NCBI GenBank assembly: GCA_002479255.1
Contig: DLMJ01000048.1
Span: 1 to 51,108, forward strand
DNA: 51,108 nucleotides
DNA from: Candidatus Binatus soli
GTDB lineage: Bacteria; Desulfobacterota; Binatia; Binatales; Binataceae
Direction: 5' to 3'
Shown here: piece by piece, positions 34,626 through 42,238 of the stretch
How positions within the stretch are numbered: the stretch's first letter is position 1
Layout of the letters: each line of letters opens with the position of its first letter
Program-made: the position numbers and the translations under genes
The notes under the pieces: model-generated
What the model was told of the DNA's origin: nothing
Database searches by the model: none
What the model saw: the letters and a program-made list of their open reading frames with translations, nothing else

Positions 34626-36034
34626 CGCGCGTTGCCGTTGCCGCGCGGCGGCCGCCAATGACGATCAGACTCAGGCTGACCATTTACTGGGCCGCGGTGC
34701 TGGCGGTGATCCTGCTGGTCGCGGCGATCGCAGTGGTAACACTCTTCGAGCGCCAGCAATGGAGCGGTCTCGATGCTGCCCTGCTCAAAGAGGCCGAGAA
34801 CACCGCCGATCAAATCCAGCGCAGCGCCACGCCGGGCGCCCTTGAAATTCTCCACCGGCTGAGCCTCGAGACGGATATCGGCCCCGGCCGGCGCGTACGA
34901 ATCGTCACGGCGCATTGGGAGCTTGGAAACTACGGCGACATCCACACGGTCCCGCCGCCGTTCGATCCGACACTCCCCACCCACGCGGCGATTGTCGGCA
35001 ACCGCGCGTTCAGGTTCGCGGTCGTTCCGATGATGTACGACGGCGAGCGCGCGTACCTGCAAAGCGGGGTGCAGGCGCGCCTGGTTCAGGAATCGGTTAA
35101 CAGCCTTCGCAACCTCCTGCTGCTCATGCTGCCGATCGTGCTGCTGCTTTGCGTCGGTGGAGGATACTTGCTGGCGGGCCGGGCGCTGCGGCCGATTGAA
35201 TCGGTGACGGCGGAGCTCGACGCGATTGGGCCGGCGAATCTGAGCTCGCGGCTGACGGTCCCGCCGGTGGCCGATGAAGTCGCACGGCTCACCGCCGTCA
35301 TCAACGCATTGCTGGAGCGCCTGGAGCGCGCGTCGGCCACGGAGCGCAGGTTCGCATCCGACGCCGCGCATGAACTGCGCACCCCGCTGGCGGTGCTGCG
35401 CACGGGGCTGGAAGTAGCGCTCGCGCGCGATCGCTCGGCCGAGCAAAATCGCGCGGCCCTGGCTGCCGCGCATCGCGAGGCGCTGTCGCTGTGCAGGATT
35501 GCCGACGAACTGCTGATGCTGTCGCGGCTCAATGGCGAAGTAATGGTCGATCGGCAGCGGCTGAATCTTCGCGCCCTGCTGACCGAGATAGCGGCGACCG
35601 TCGGACCGCTGGCGCAGGCGCGCGAGATCAAGCTTTCGGTCAACGCGCCCAAGGACGTTTTCGTCAACGGCAACGCAGGGCATCTGCGCCGCCTCCTTGT
35701 CAATCTGCTCGACAACGCCCTGAAGTTCACGCCCGCACAGGGATCGATCGAAGTCGGGCTGAGGAGCGATTCGAATCGTGCGATTATCCGCGTCGCCGAC
35801 ACCGGGGAGGGAATCCATCCGGCGGAGCTGCCGCATATTTTCGATCGATTTTTTCGCGGCGCAGGGTCGCCCGGCGAAGGCAGCGGCCTGGGCTTGAGCC
35901 TGTGCCGGGAAATCGCGCGCGCGCATGGCGGCGAGATCGCAGCCGCGAATCTTCCGACCGGCGGATGCGCGTTCGTCGTGACGCTGGCGCTTTACCGCGA
36001 AGATCCGAATCGAGCGACCGCGCCGCTCAGATAA
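34622..36034 (+). CDS. Sensor histidine kinase (HAMP-HisKA-HATPase)
   Basis: A 470-aa inner-membrane kinase. Membrane segments lie at about 18-42 and 164-186, bounding a periplasmic sensor of about 120 residues. A HAMP linker follows ('GRALRPIESVTAELDAIG'), then HisKA with the phospho-acceptor His at about 250 ('ASDAAHELRTPLAVLRTGLEVA'), and the HATPase with N-box 'RRLLVNLLDNALKFTP', 'VADTGEGIHPAELPHIFDRFFRG' and 'GSGLGLSLCREIARAHGG'. Partner of the response regulator, coupled by a 4-nt overlap. Architecture resembles metal or envelope-stress sensors, but the signal is unknown. ATG 34658 is an alternative start. Confidence 0.94.
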   Translation: MTRVAVAARRPPMTIRLRLTIYWAAVLAVILLVAAIAVVTLFERQQWSGLDAALLKEAENTADQIQRSATPGALEILHRLSLETDIGPGRRVRIVTAHWELGNYGDIHTVPPPFDPTLPTHAAIVGNRAFRFAVVPMMYDGERAYLQSGVQARLVQESVNSLRNLLLLMLPIVLLLCVGGGYLLAGRALRPIESVTAELDAIGPANLSSRLTVPPVADEVARLTAVINALLERLERASATERRFASDAAHELRTPLAVLRTGLEVALARDRSAEQNRAALAAAHREALSLCRIADELLMLSRLNGEVMVDRQRLNLRALLTEIAATVGPLAQAREIKLSVNAPKDVFVNGNAGHLRRLLVNLLDNALKFTPAQGSIEVGLRSDSNRAIIRVADTGEGIHPAELPHIFDRFFRGAGSPGEGSGLGLSLCREIARAHGGEIAAANLPTGGCAFVVTLALYREDPNRATAPLR

Positions 36035-36108
36035 CCGCCGCTGCGGCGAGCAACGAGCAATATGAGCGCCGCACACCGGCCTCGCCCGCACCCGGCATCA
36101 AACCTCGC

Positions 36109-36777
36109 TCAAAACACCCCGGGCCACAAACGGTACCGGACCCGACCCATGTAGCGACGGTACTCGGGGTCCGCGCGCAAATGTACTTCTTCCTGACCGA
36201 TTCGCCAGACCATAAAGGGAAGCGTCGTCGCAATCAGCATAATGTTGCGCTCGCTCGGATAGGACATCGCATAGCCAATCGAAAGTATCAGCCATCCGAA
36301 ATATATCGGATGACGAACCCATCGAAACGGCCCCTTCGACACGATTCCACGGTTCGCCGGCAACACACCGAAGCTGCGACCCATATAGACGCGCGCGACT
36401 TGGCTCAGCACGATGCCGAACAACTCGAAAATAAGTCCCGTCGTCGCGAGCGCGCCGCTGGATACGATTGTCGGACGCATCAAACACGGAAGGATTAGCA
36501 TGGCGCCCGATGCGGCGAGCGTGCGCAGATTTACCGTCGAGGTGCGCGGCGCAAATCGCGCGAACGACATGACGGCCATGATCGCGGCGCCCGTCAGCCA
36601 TACCACGTTAGCGGCTCCCGCCAGGCTAAAACTGAGTTCGCGCGCGGCCGGGATCGTCGCCAGCAGGAACGCTACTGCCAGGATACAGTTGCCGAGAGCG
36701 TGTCTTAGGCCTGCGCTTGTGACATGCGGATGCGGGACGGCAACCGGCGCGGAAATGCGCGGGGCAACTGCTTCCAT
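36109..36777 (-). CDS. Isoprenylcysteine carboxyl methyltransferase (ICMT)-like membrane protein
   Basis: A 222-aa polytopic protein with about six membrane segments. The C-terminal signature is 'GPFRWVRHPIYFGWLILSIGYA' (RHPxY), then 'RIGQEEVHLRADPEYRRYMGRVRYRLWPGVF', as in the ICMT/PEMT-like family that uses S-adenosylmethionine. Bacterial members rarely have known substrates. The ATG at 36777 is preferred over a frame extension to 36843, which lies in an AT-rich promoter-like stretch. Convergent with the sensor kinase. Confidence 0.82.
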   Translation of the reverse strand: MEAVAPRISAPVAVPHPHVTSAGLRHALGNCILAVAFLLATIPAARELSFSLAGAANVVWLTGAAIMAVMSFARFAPRTSTVNLRTLAASGAMLILPCLMRPTIVSSGALATTGLIFELFGIVLSQVARVYMGRSFGVLPANRGIVSKGPFRWVRHPIYFGWLILSIGYAMSYPSERNIMLIATTLPFMVWRIGQEEVHLRADPEYRRYMGRVRYRLWPGVF

Positions 36778-37065
36778 GAATACATAGTGTGCTCGCGATA
36801 CTATACCAAGCAAGCAATCGCGATATATAATTGAGAATCGCACTTAGTATTCATGTCATTATTAACTTATGACCGTCACAATACTGCGGCGGTCGCTGTT
36901 GATTGGCTATCCCGGTCGCTGCGTCGCGCAGACTGTCGGGATTCGATGCATGATCGAATCGCGCCGTCGCGATCGATGCGTGGGTCGGCGCTGTCCGGTC
37001 GCGATTGCCGGCGGCGCTGTCTTTGCTTTAAGATAACCGGGCTTGAGTCTGCGGCTTCTTCGAGT
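36778..37065. other. Intergenic region before tRNA-Leu
   Basis: 288 bp with no supported gene. The left part (36780-36870) is strikingly AT-rich and probably carries the promoter of the ICMT-like gene. A perfect inverted repeat GATTCGAT-gcatg-ATCGAATC lies at 36940-36960. The tRNA promoter should also be in this stretch. Confidence 0.4.
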
Positions 37066-37151
37066 GCCGAGGTGGCGGAATGGCAGACGCAGAGGACTCA
37101 AAATCCTCCGTGGGCAACCACGTGCGGGTTCAAGTCCCGCTCTCGGCACCA
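37066..37151 (+). tRNA. tRNA-Leu (anticodon CAA)
   Basis: A complete 86-nt class II tRNA. The acceptor stem GCCGAGG (37066-37072) pairs with TCTCGGC (37141-37147). The anticodon stem GAGGA/TCCTC encloses the loop CTCAAAA, giving anticodon CAA, which reads the Leu codon UUG. A variable arm and the T-arm GCGGGTTCAAGTCCCGC follow. The 3' CCA (37149-37151) is encoded. It stands just upstream of the GT87/cargo array; tRNA-Leu genes are common integration targets, but no duplicated 3' end was found downstream. Confidence 0.97.
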
Positions 37152-37283
37152 AAAATTACCCTTCAATGGTTGCGTCGCTTGGCGCCGTGGATTTGCGGTT
37201 TTGCCTCAAACCGATTTTGAGTTCTCCAGATAACGCGCTGGCTAATCGTTTTTGTAGTCTCGCAGGTCGTCGTTTGCCCATAC

Positions 37284-38552
37284 TTGGGCGTGAACAGCGA
37301 ACGAATCGCGGCCGCGATGCGTCACCCCGCAATCCTGACCGTAGTCTGGATCTGCGCGCTCCTGATGTTGGCGGGCACGTTCACCAAGATGCCCGGCCAG
37401 TGGCGCCGTCGCGACTTCTCGAACTATTACGAATCAGCGTGGGCGCTCCGCCATGGAATCGATCCGTATTCCACGAATTTGACCCCGATCGGCGCCCAGC
37501 TCGGCCTGGAGACCGGCGGGCTGCTTCACGCTTCCGAGACTCCCCCGTTTCTGCTTTGCTTCGAACCTCTCACCTGCCTGCGGCCGCGCGTCGCATTCTG
37601 GATCTGGACCGCAATCAACTTTTCGGCATTGGCGATCGCGATGTACCTGATGCTTGCGCATCGACGCGGGCTTTCCGGGCGCACGGCGTGGATGCTGGCG
37701 GGACTGATTCTGATGTCGGCGCCGGTGAATTTGAATTTTTATTGGGGACAATCGCAGCTGATAGTCCTGGCTCTGATGGTGGGCGCGATGCGCGCGATGA
37801 AACGCGAGCGCGACGGCGCAGCCGGCTTGCTGATCGCATCGGCCGGGCTGTTGCGGGCGTACCCGCTTCTACTCGTCGGCTATTTTGTGATTCGTCGAAA
37901 ATGGCGCGCGGTTGCGTTCGCGGCGGCTGGAATCGCGGCAGGAGTATTCGTAACTGTCGCGGCTGTGGGTTTAACCCAAACTCTCAGCTTCGTTTACGGT
38001 GCATTGTGGCTCACTGACTACTCAGTAGTTAATCGGGTGGATAATCTTTCGCTCGGACCATTCGTGTCGCGGACGTTCTGGGCGTTGACCGGTACCGCGT
38101 CGGGCTCATCGGCCGATTGGACCAGACGCGCCGCCGTCGCCGTTGCGGACCTGGTAGTACTTGGAATGACTATTCGCGCGACGCTCGCCGATGCGAACCG
38201 CGGCGATCCCGACTGGAGAATCTACTCGCTGTGGATCGCGGCCTCGATCATGCTGTCGCCGGTCGGATGGCATCACTATCTGGTGTTACTGGCTATTCCG
38301 TTCGTGCAAATGGTCGCGGCCGCGGCCGATGGGCGGGCAAGCGCGCGGGCCGTCTGGATGGCGGCGTTGGCCTATCTCCTCAGCGCGGTTTCGCTCCGCG
38401 TCTTCAACCGGTTCCTGATCCCGCCGCCGACCGGGTTCCAGCGCACATTCCCATGGATAGTGCGCGCGCTTGAGGAAACCAGCTTCATCGCTTTACTGAC
38501 GGGATACATCGCGGCGTATTGGTTCGCGACCGATCGCCCCCGCAATCAGTAG
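37284..38552 (+). CDS. GT87-type (DUF2029) membrane glycosyltransferase, intact parent of the array
   Basis: A 422-aa polytopic membrane enzyme. It has 'RRDFSNYYESAWALRHGIDPYS' (the acidic first-loop motif of GT87/DUF2029), 'FWIWTAINFSALAIAMYL', 'NFYWGQSQLIVLALMV', 'LLRAYPLLLVGYFV' and 'MLSPVGWHHYLVLLAIPFVQM', ending 'YIAAYWFATDRPRNQ'. TTG 37284, GTG 37290 and ATG 37317 are all possible starts; a remnant further on begins exactly at the equivalent of ATG 37317. Pieces of this gene recur at 40881-40924, 41769-41915, 42612-42728 and 45311-45335. Sugar and acceptor are unknown. Confidence 0.85.
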   Translation: MGVNSERIAAAMRHPAILTVVWICALLMLAGTFTKMPGQWRRRDFSNYYESAWALRHGIDPYSTNLTPIGAQLGLETGGLLHASETPPFLLCFEPLTCLRPRVAFWIWTAINFSALAIAMYLMLAHRRGLSGRTAWMLAGLILMSAPVNLNFYWGQSQLIVLALMVGAMRAMKRERDGAAGLLIASAGLLRAYPLLLVGYFVIRRKWRAVAFAAAGIAAGVFVTVAAVGLTQTLSFVYGALWLTDYSVVNRVDNLSLGPFVSRTFWALTGTASGSSADWTRRAAVAVADLVVLGMTIRATLADANRGDPDWRIYSLWIAASIMLSPVGWHHYLVLLAIPFVQMVAAAADGRASARAVWMAALAYLLSAVSLRVFNRFLIPPPTGFQRTFPWIVRALEETSFIALLTGYIAAYWFATDRPRNQ

Positions 38553-38613
38553 GTCAGACCGGATTCACACCGAGTTAGCGTTGGGGTAGACTGCACTTCG
38601 CTGCCAACCGTGT

Positions 38614-38841
38614 ATGATTAAAGACGGGAAACGATTCTGCGACGTCTGCGACGAGGAGATTCCGGCGGGAACTAAGTATCAGCGCAACCGCATGCCCCCG
38701 CGCGCCGCCGGACTCTTGAAGACCGATCCCGACGTAACTCCGAAATGGACGACCAACCCGGATGGAACAATCTCTATGGATATCTGCATCGAATGCGTCT
38801 TGTCCATGAATATCACGCACGGAACGGACGAAATGGACTAG
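38614..38841 (+). CDS. Small zinc-ribbon-like hypothetical protein
   Basis: A 75-aa protein with two Cys pairs, 'CDVCDEEIPAG' near residue 9 and 'DICIECVLSM' near 57, about 45 residues apart. It is acidic at the C-terminus. The CxxC pairs could bind zinc. No family name can be given. It follows the GT87 gene by 61 bp with no obvious Shine-Dalgarno, and precedes the winged-helix-like gene by 26 bp. It may be the first gene of cargo block 1 or an ancestral neighbour of the GT87 gene. Confidence 0.55.
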   Translation: MIKDGKRFCDVCDEEIPAGTKYQRNRMPPRAAGLLKTDPDVTPKWTTNPDGTISMDICIECVLSMNITHGTDEMD

Positions 38842-38867
38842 GAATTTAGCCGACGCTGGAGAAAAGC

Positions 38868-39467
38868 ATGAGCGAAGACCCTAACGCCGCAAAGGTTTTT
38901 GATGCCGCGAAGGCGATCGTCGAAACGCTAACGGGTCTGGATCGGGCTTATCAAGAGCTCGCTATCCGTTTTGCGAGTGAGTCACTGGGTTTGGCCTCCT
39001 CGCATCATCCTGTTCAGCCTCCGGTACCGACACCGGGCCACCCGGCGGCAGCACCCAGTGCTTCACCGTACGCCCCTGCACCTGCGAAAGATATCAGAGA
39101 ATTCGTTGCGGCGAAGGCTCCCAAAAGCGACCAGCAATTTGCGGCCGTGGTCGCGTACTTCTACAGATTCGAAGCGCCTCAATCGCTGAAGAAGGAATCT
39201 ATAGAAGCAAAGGATTTAACAGACGCAGCTCGACTGGCGGGTCGCAAGCGACCGAAAAAACCGATTGCGACCCTAAACAATGCGAAGGCCTCTGGATACT
39301 TGGACAGTACAAAACCGGGCAAATTCCAAATCAGCACCGTCGGCGAGAATTTGGTCGCCGTGACGCTCCCTGGGAACGAACCTGCGCAAGCGAACAATCG
39401 CGGCAAGGTAACGAGGAAAGCGCCAACGAAATCAAGGAGAAAAAAGACCACAAAGGCGAGCTCGTAA
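38868..39467 (+). CDS. Winged-helix-like protein with basic tail, partner of HEPN-like gene
   Basis: A 199-aa protein. The N-terminal 50 residues are helical, then a Pro/Ala/His-rich linker (about 48-73) leads to a compact domain 'DIREFVAAKAPKSDQQFAAVVAYFYRF', 'SIEAKDLTDAARLAGRKRPKKPIATLNNAKASGYLD' and 'GKFQISTVGENLVAVTLP'. This resembles a recurrent uncharacterised winged-helix-type domain (KPKSD..QiaafaYYl, lsnp..alnnA..sGyL, f.lt..Ge..V). The tail is strongly basic (KSRRKKTTKAS), suggesting nucleic acid binding. GGAG precedes the ATG. It is less GC-rich than the chromosome backbone and is followed by the HEPN-like gene 37 bp on. Confidence 0.65.
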   Translation: MSEDPNAAKVFDAAKAIVETLTGLDRAYQELAIRFASESLGLASSHHPVQPPVPTPGHPAAAPSASPYAPAPAKDIREFVAAKAPKSDQQFAAVVAYFYRFEAPQSLKKESIEAKDLTDAARLAGRKRPKKPIATLNNAKASGYLDSTKPGKFQISTVGENLVAVTLPGNEPAQANNRGKVTRKAPTKSRRKKTTKASS

Positions 39468-39504
39468 ACGTGGCGCTGCGGAACCCTAATTCGAGGATTC
39501 GCTA

Positions 39505-40329
39505 ATGCCCGCTGCCTCCGAGGCCGTTGATGCCGCAATATCGGAAGTGACGACAGCGCGGTCCTTGATAGCTAAGATCAAGACTAAACAGATTCACACC
39601 GTGGACGCATTGGCGACGCTGAAGTCGACTGCGCACGCTTGGTTTAATTCCCATCGCCCAATCGTGATCGGAGCTGCCGTTGGTGTGGATCTCACCGATA
39701 CGGACCGTTCTTACACAACCATTCTAGATTCAACGGCTAAGCACGCAGCAAGGCAGACATATCTCGACGCACTGAAGGAAACCAAAGACGCTCTTATCGC
39801 GGTCCGCGCTGCCATATTGGTAGCCCCTTTGGCAGCCGCCGCCGGGAGTATAGACGACCTTGCTCCCGACTTTTCGCCACTCGCCGGTAACCCGCAGATG
39901 CTAGACATCTTGACGCGACGCTGGTACGAGTGTCACCGATGCGTGACAGCTGGCGCGCACTTGGCAGCAATTGTAATGATGGGTGGGCTTCTGGAGGCGC
40001 TTTTCGTGGCCAGGGCCAATAAGATGTCGGATAAGAGTGCACTCATCAACGCTTCAGAGGCTCCCAAGGACCCTAAGACCGGAAAGACCATCAACTACCA
40101 ACAGTGGATGCTAGATTCGTACATCAGGGTCGCCCACGAGTTAAACTGGATCACGGATTCCGCCAAGAACTTGGCGGACGTGTTGAAGGAATATCGGAAC
40201 TACATTCACCCTGAGAAGGAGCTTCGACACGGGGTCACACTTAACCTGAATGACTCATCAATGTTTTGGCAGATCGCCAAAGGGCTTGTACGACAGCTCT
40301 TAATGAGTGCGGTGGTGCCAGCGCCATAG
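39505..40329 (+). CDS. HEPN-like hypothetical protein (RNxxH motif)
   Basis: A 274-aa mostly helical protein. The C-terminal part holds 'VLKEYRNYIHPEKELRHG', resembling the RN..IHP signature of HEPN-type RNases and nucleotidyltransferase partners. Further upstream, 'AHLAAIVMMGGLLEALFVARANK' looks like the preceding HEPN helix. The N-terminal 'HTVDALATLKSTAHAWFNSHRPIV' is unknown. AGGA stands 8 nt before the ATG at 39505. It pairs with the winged-helix-like gene just upstream. Together with the following small membrane protein they form cargo block 1. A defence or toxin-like role is an inference from the motif and context only. Confidence 0.6.
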   Translation: MPAASEAVDAAISEVTTARSLIAKIKTKQIHTVDALATLKSTAHAWFNSHRPIVIGAAVGVDLTDTDRSYTTILDSTAKHAARQTYLDALKETKDALIAVRAAILVAPLAAAAGSIDDLAPDFSPLAGNPQMLDILTRRWYECHRCVTAGAHLAAIVMMGGLLEALFVARANKMSDKSALINASEAPKDPKTGKTINYQQWMLDSYIRVAHELNWITDSAKNLADVLKEYRNYIHPEKELRHGVTLNLNDSSMFWQIAKGLVRQLLMSAVVPAP

Positions 40330-40426
40330 AAATGCGTTTGGCGACATAATATGCTTGTGCGAGCAAAGAGTCGGCGCTTTGGGAGTGTTCCTCGCGTCTC
40401 TCAAGCCTCGCAGAGGTATTGTGGAA

Positions 40427-40876
40427 ATGAATTCAATCCTTCTTATCACAGCATCCTATCGAATGGGCACTATCGTTGTCGGGTTCGCCATCGTCTACTG
40501 CGGATACAAGCTCTTCAGCCGAGGGGTGTACGAGAAAGCCGGCGAGCTCAAAGCCGCCTGGGGCGATAAGCACCTGCTCCTCAAACAGGCCGCACCGGGT
40601 ACCTTCTTCGTTGTCTTTGGTACCGCGGTCATCATATTCAGTCTTTGGAGGGGCATCTCGTTCGACCGTGAAACTTTCGGTTCGCCCCAGGGTGTAACCG
40701 TTAGCTTACTCCCATCCGGAATCGCTCCGCCAATTCTTACCGCCGCCGAAAAGGCGAGCCGAGGCGAGACCCTAAGCGAGACCGAGAAGAAGCTGCTCTC
40801 GGGGTGGATTCAGCAAGAACGAATCTCCGTTCAGGCCTCCGCGCCATCGGAAGGCATCATAACCCGGATGCCCTGA
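40427..40876 (+). CDS. Small two-pass membrane hypothetical protein
   Basis: A 149-aa protein with two hydrophobic segments ('MGTIVVGFAIVYCGYKLF' near residues 13-30 and 'PGTFFVVFGTAVIIFSLW' near 60-80), a short loop between them and a soluble C-terminal domain. GTGG precedes the ATG at 40427; the frame is open upstream but overlaps the HEPN-like gene. No family is recognised. It ends 4 bp before the repeated GT87 leader sequence at 40881. A membrane protein next to a HEPN-like gene could be an effector or unrelated cargo. Confidence 0.55.
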   Translation: MNSILLITASYRMGTIVVGFAIVYCGYKLFSRGVYEKAGELKAAWGDKHLLLKQAAPGTFFVVFGTAVIIFSLWRGISFDRETFGSPQGVTVSLLPSGIAPPILTAAEKASRGETLSETEKKLLSGWIQQERISVQASAPSEGIITRMP

Positions 40877-40880
40877 GCGC

Positions 40881-40924
40881 TTTTGTAGTCTCGCAGGTCC
40901 GGTTCCTGATCCCGCCACCGACCG
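40881..40924 (+). pseudogene. GT87 remnant 2a: leader sequence fused to 3' part
   Basis: 40881-40899 (TTTTGTAGTCTCGCAGGTC) is identical to 37250-37268, upstream of the intact GT87 gene. It is joined directly to CCGGTTCCTGATCCCGCC and on to 40924, matching 38408-38433 inside the gene's 3' region with one mismatch. About 1.1 kb of gene body is missing. The homology resumes at 41769 after the HigBA module. Confidence 0.8.
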
Positions 40925-40935
40925 ACCGCCATCAT

Positions 40936-41346
40936 TTAGGGTGTCGCCAGGAACGCCGCCGGCGAGACGTGAAACCGCGCGGCAAGTTTTTCGATCTGAT
41001 GTACATTGAGTTCGCGCTTTCCGCGCAGCACTTCCGATACTACGCCTTGGCTGCCGATCTCGGGCAGATCAGACTGCCTCAGGCCGTGCTCCTCCATCAG
41101 ATACTTGAGCACTTCGAGCCCGCAGGCGTCGGCTAAAGCATGATGCTCCGCGTCGTATGCCTCGATCAGCACGCTCAGCGTTTCGATGAAGCGGTAACGT
41201 GGGTCCCGCGGGTTGTCGCCAATCTCGTCAACCAGTTTGTTGAGCTGATTGACCGCGGTGTCGTATTCGCGGGCGCTGTGAATCGCGAGGAGCGGAGCGA
41301 ATGCGGCCGGGTTCTTTAGGGTTCGAGTGATAGTCTGACTTTTCAC
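40936..41346 (-). CDS. higA: HigA-type antitoxin (XRE family), module 1
   Basis: A 136-aa antitoxin. The helical N-terminal domain ('AREYDTAVNQLNKLVDEIGDNPRDPRYRFIETLSVLIEAYD') is typical of the HigA group paired with PF09907-type HigB. The C-terminal helix-turn-helix has 'LKYLMEEHGLRQSDLPEIGSQGVVSEVLRGKRELNVHQIEKLAARF'. The toxin gene comes first; the antitoxin ATG (41346) overlaps the toxin stop by 4 nt. It should neutralise HigB and repress the operon through the palindrome at 41653-41669. It sits inside a GT87 remnant. Confidence 0.9.
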   Translation of the reverse strand: MKSQTITRTLKNPAAFAPLLAIHSAREYDTAVNQLNKLVDEIGDNPRDPRYRFIETLSVLIEAYDAEHHALADACGLEVLKYLMEEHGLRQSDLPEIGSQGVVSEVLRGKRELNVHQIEKLAARFHVSPAAFLATP

Positions 41347-41642
41347 TTTTTCCAGCCACCTCTGTCGTATTCTGCATGGGTCAAGATGTAGCGGATGAAC
41401 AGCATTTGCCTGTTGAAGTGAATCGCTGCGATCAGCCTGTACTTGTTACCAGCAATATTGAAAACGTAGAAATCGCCCTCGCCGGTCGGCACGTAGTCCA
41501 CCGATCCGAAGGTTCGCTTCAGCTCGGCCAAGTTCGGATACGTTCCACTTTTGACCAGCTTGCACCATACTCGCAGCGGCGCGTCAGCATCGGGGTATTG
41601 TTGCGCGAAGTCCCTGAGCGCCTTCTCCGAGATGACCCGCAT
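41343..41642 (-). CDS. higB: HigB-type mRNA interferase toxin, module 1
   Basis: A 99-aa HigB toxin of the PF09907 type, a ribosome-dependent RNase of the RelE fold. It starts 'MRVISEKALRDFAQQYPDADAPLRVWCKLV' and continues 'FGSVDYVPTGEGDFYVFNIAGNKYRLIAAIHFNRQMLFIRYILTHAEYDRGGWKK' (quoted in parts), matching the family to its end. The start agrees with the family N-terminus and lies 6 nt from a TATATT -10 box, so the mRNA should be leaderless or nearly so. It is read leftward, opposite to the surrounding genes. Intact, without frameshift. Confidence 0.92.
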   Translation of the reverse strand: MRVISEKALRDFAQQYPDADAPLRVWCKLVKSGTYPNLAELKRTFGSVDYVPTGEGDFYVFNIAGNKYRLIAAIHFNRQMLFIRYILTHAEYDRGGWKK

Positions 41643-41648
41643 GCCCAG

Positions 41649-41677
41649 AATATATCTCAGTATGAGATAAGTGTCAA
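41649..41677 (-). promoter_or_regulatory. higBA module 1 promoter with palindromic operator
   Basis: On the - strand TTGACA (41677-41672), a 17-nt spacer and TATATT (41654-41649) form a near-consensus sigma70 promoter. The perfect inverted repeat TATCTCA-gta-TGAGATA (41653-41669) fills the spacer and touches the -10, so a HigA dimer bound there would block RNA polymerase. The toxin ATG begins only 6 nt after the -10. Confidence 0.8.
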
Positions 41678-41768
41678 CTCAAATTGCGATGAATTTTATT
41701 ACTTCTTTGCCTTGCGCTTTTTGGCTCTCACCGCGCCATGGCGGGGTTCATGCCCGCGAAATAGCAGA

Positions 41769-41915
41769 CCGCCGCCGACCGGGTTCCAGCGGACATTCCC
41801 ATGGCTGGTGCGCGCGCTCGAGGAAACCAGCTTCATCGCTCTACTTACGGGATTCATCGCGGCGTATTGGTTCGCGACCGATCCCGCCCGCCCGGCGTTA
41901 GAGGAAACTGTTTAA
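41769..41915 (+). pseudogene. GT87 remnant 2b: 3' end of the gene
   Basis: Matches 38421-38552, the 3' end of the intact GT87 gene, with a few differences (most of them synonymous or conservative: CGC/CGG, ATA/CTG, CTT/CTC, TTA/CTA, CTG/CTT, TAC/TTC). It encodes an in-frame C-terminus ending 'FIAAYWFATD..PALEETV' and its own stop TAA (41913-41915). Its first 13 nt repeat the end of remnant 2a (40912-40924), flanking the HigBA insert. No start codon remains. Confidence 0.85.
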
Positions 41916-41944
41916 TTGACACTGTAAACTAAACCATTTACACT
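41916..41944 (+). promoter_or_regulatory. higBA module 2 promoter with inverted repeat
   Basis: TTGACA (41916-41921) begins right after the stop of GT87 remnant 2b. A 17-nt spacer leads to TACACT (41939-41944), a fair -10. The inverted repeat TGTAAA (41923-41928) ... TTTACA (41937-41942) spans the spacer and -10. The toxin ATG at 41953 lies 8 nt after the -10, again implying a near-leaderless mRNA. Confidence 0.65.
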
Positions 41945-41952
41945 CAAAGAGA

Positions 41953-42228
41953 ATGAGCGGCGGCTTCAGGCATGAAGGGCTTCAAGAAATTCACCTCACC
42001 GGCAAGACACGCCGGATCGGCGCCGGTCATATAAGGAAGTGCGTGCGTATCCTGCAATTGCTGGAAGCAGCGGCGCAGCCGGAGGACATCAATATCGCAG
42101 GCTTTCGCTTCCACGGCCTGCAAGGCAACCCAAAACGCTGGTCGGTGCGTGTGACCGGGAATTACCGCATCACGTTCCGATGGTCGGGCGAAAACGCGTT
42201 GGATATCGATTTTGAAGATTACCATTAG
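41953..42228 (+). CDS. higB: RelE/HigB-type toxin, module 2
   Basis: A 91-aa toxin of the PF05015 (HigB/RelE/ParE-fold) type, unrelated in sequence to the toxin of module 1. It has 'GGFRHEGLQEIHLTGKTRRIGAGHIRKCVRIL', 'GFRFHGLQGNPKRWSVRVTGNYRITFRW' and a C-terminal 'DIDFEDYH', all family hallmarks. The start matches the family N-terminus. Expected to cleave translating mRNA at the ribosome. It is followed by its HigA 10 bp later, on the + strand. Confidence 0.93.
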   Translation: MSGGFRHEGLQEIHLTGKTRRIGAGHIRKCVRILQLLEAAAQPEDINIAGFRFHGLQGNPKRWSVRVTGNYRITFRWSGENALDIDFEDYH

Positions 42229-42238
42229 GAAGGAAGTT

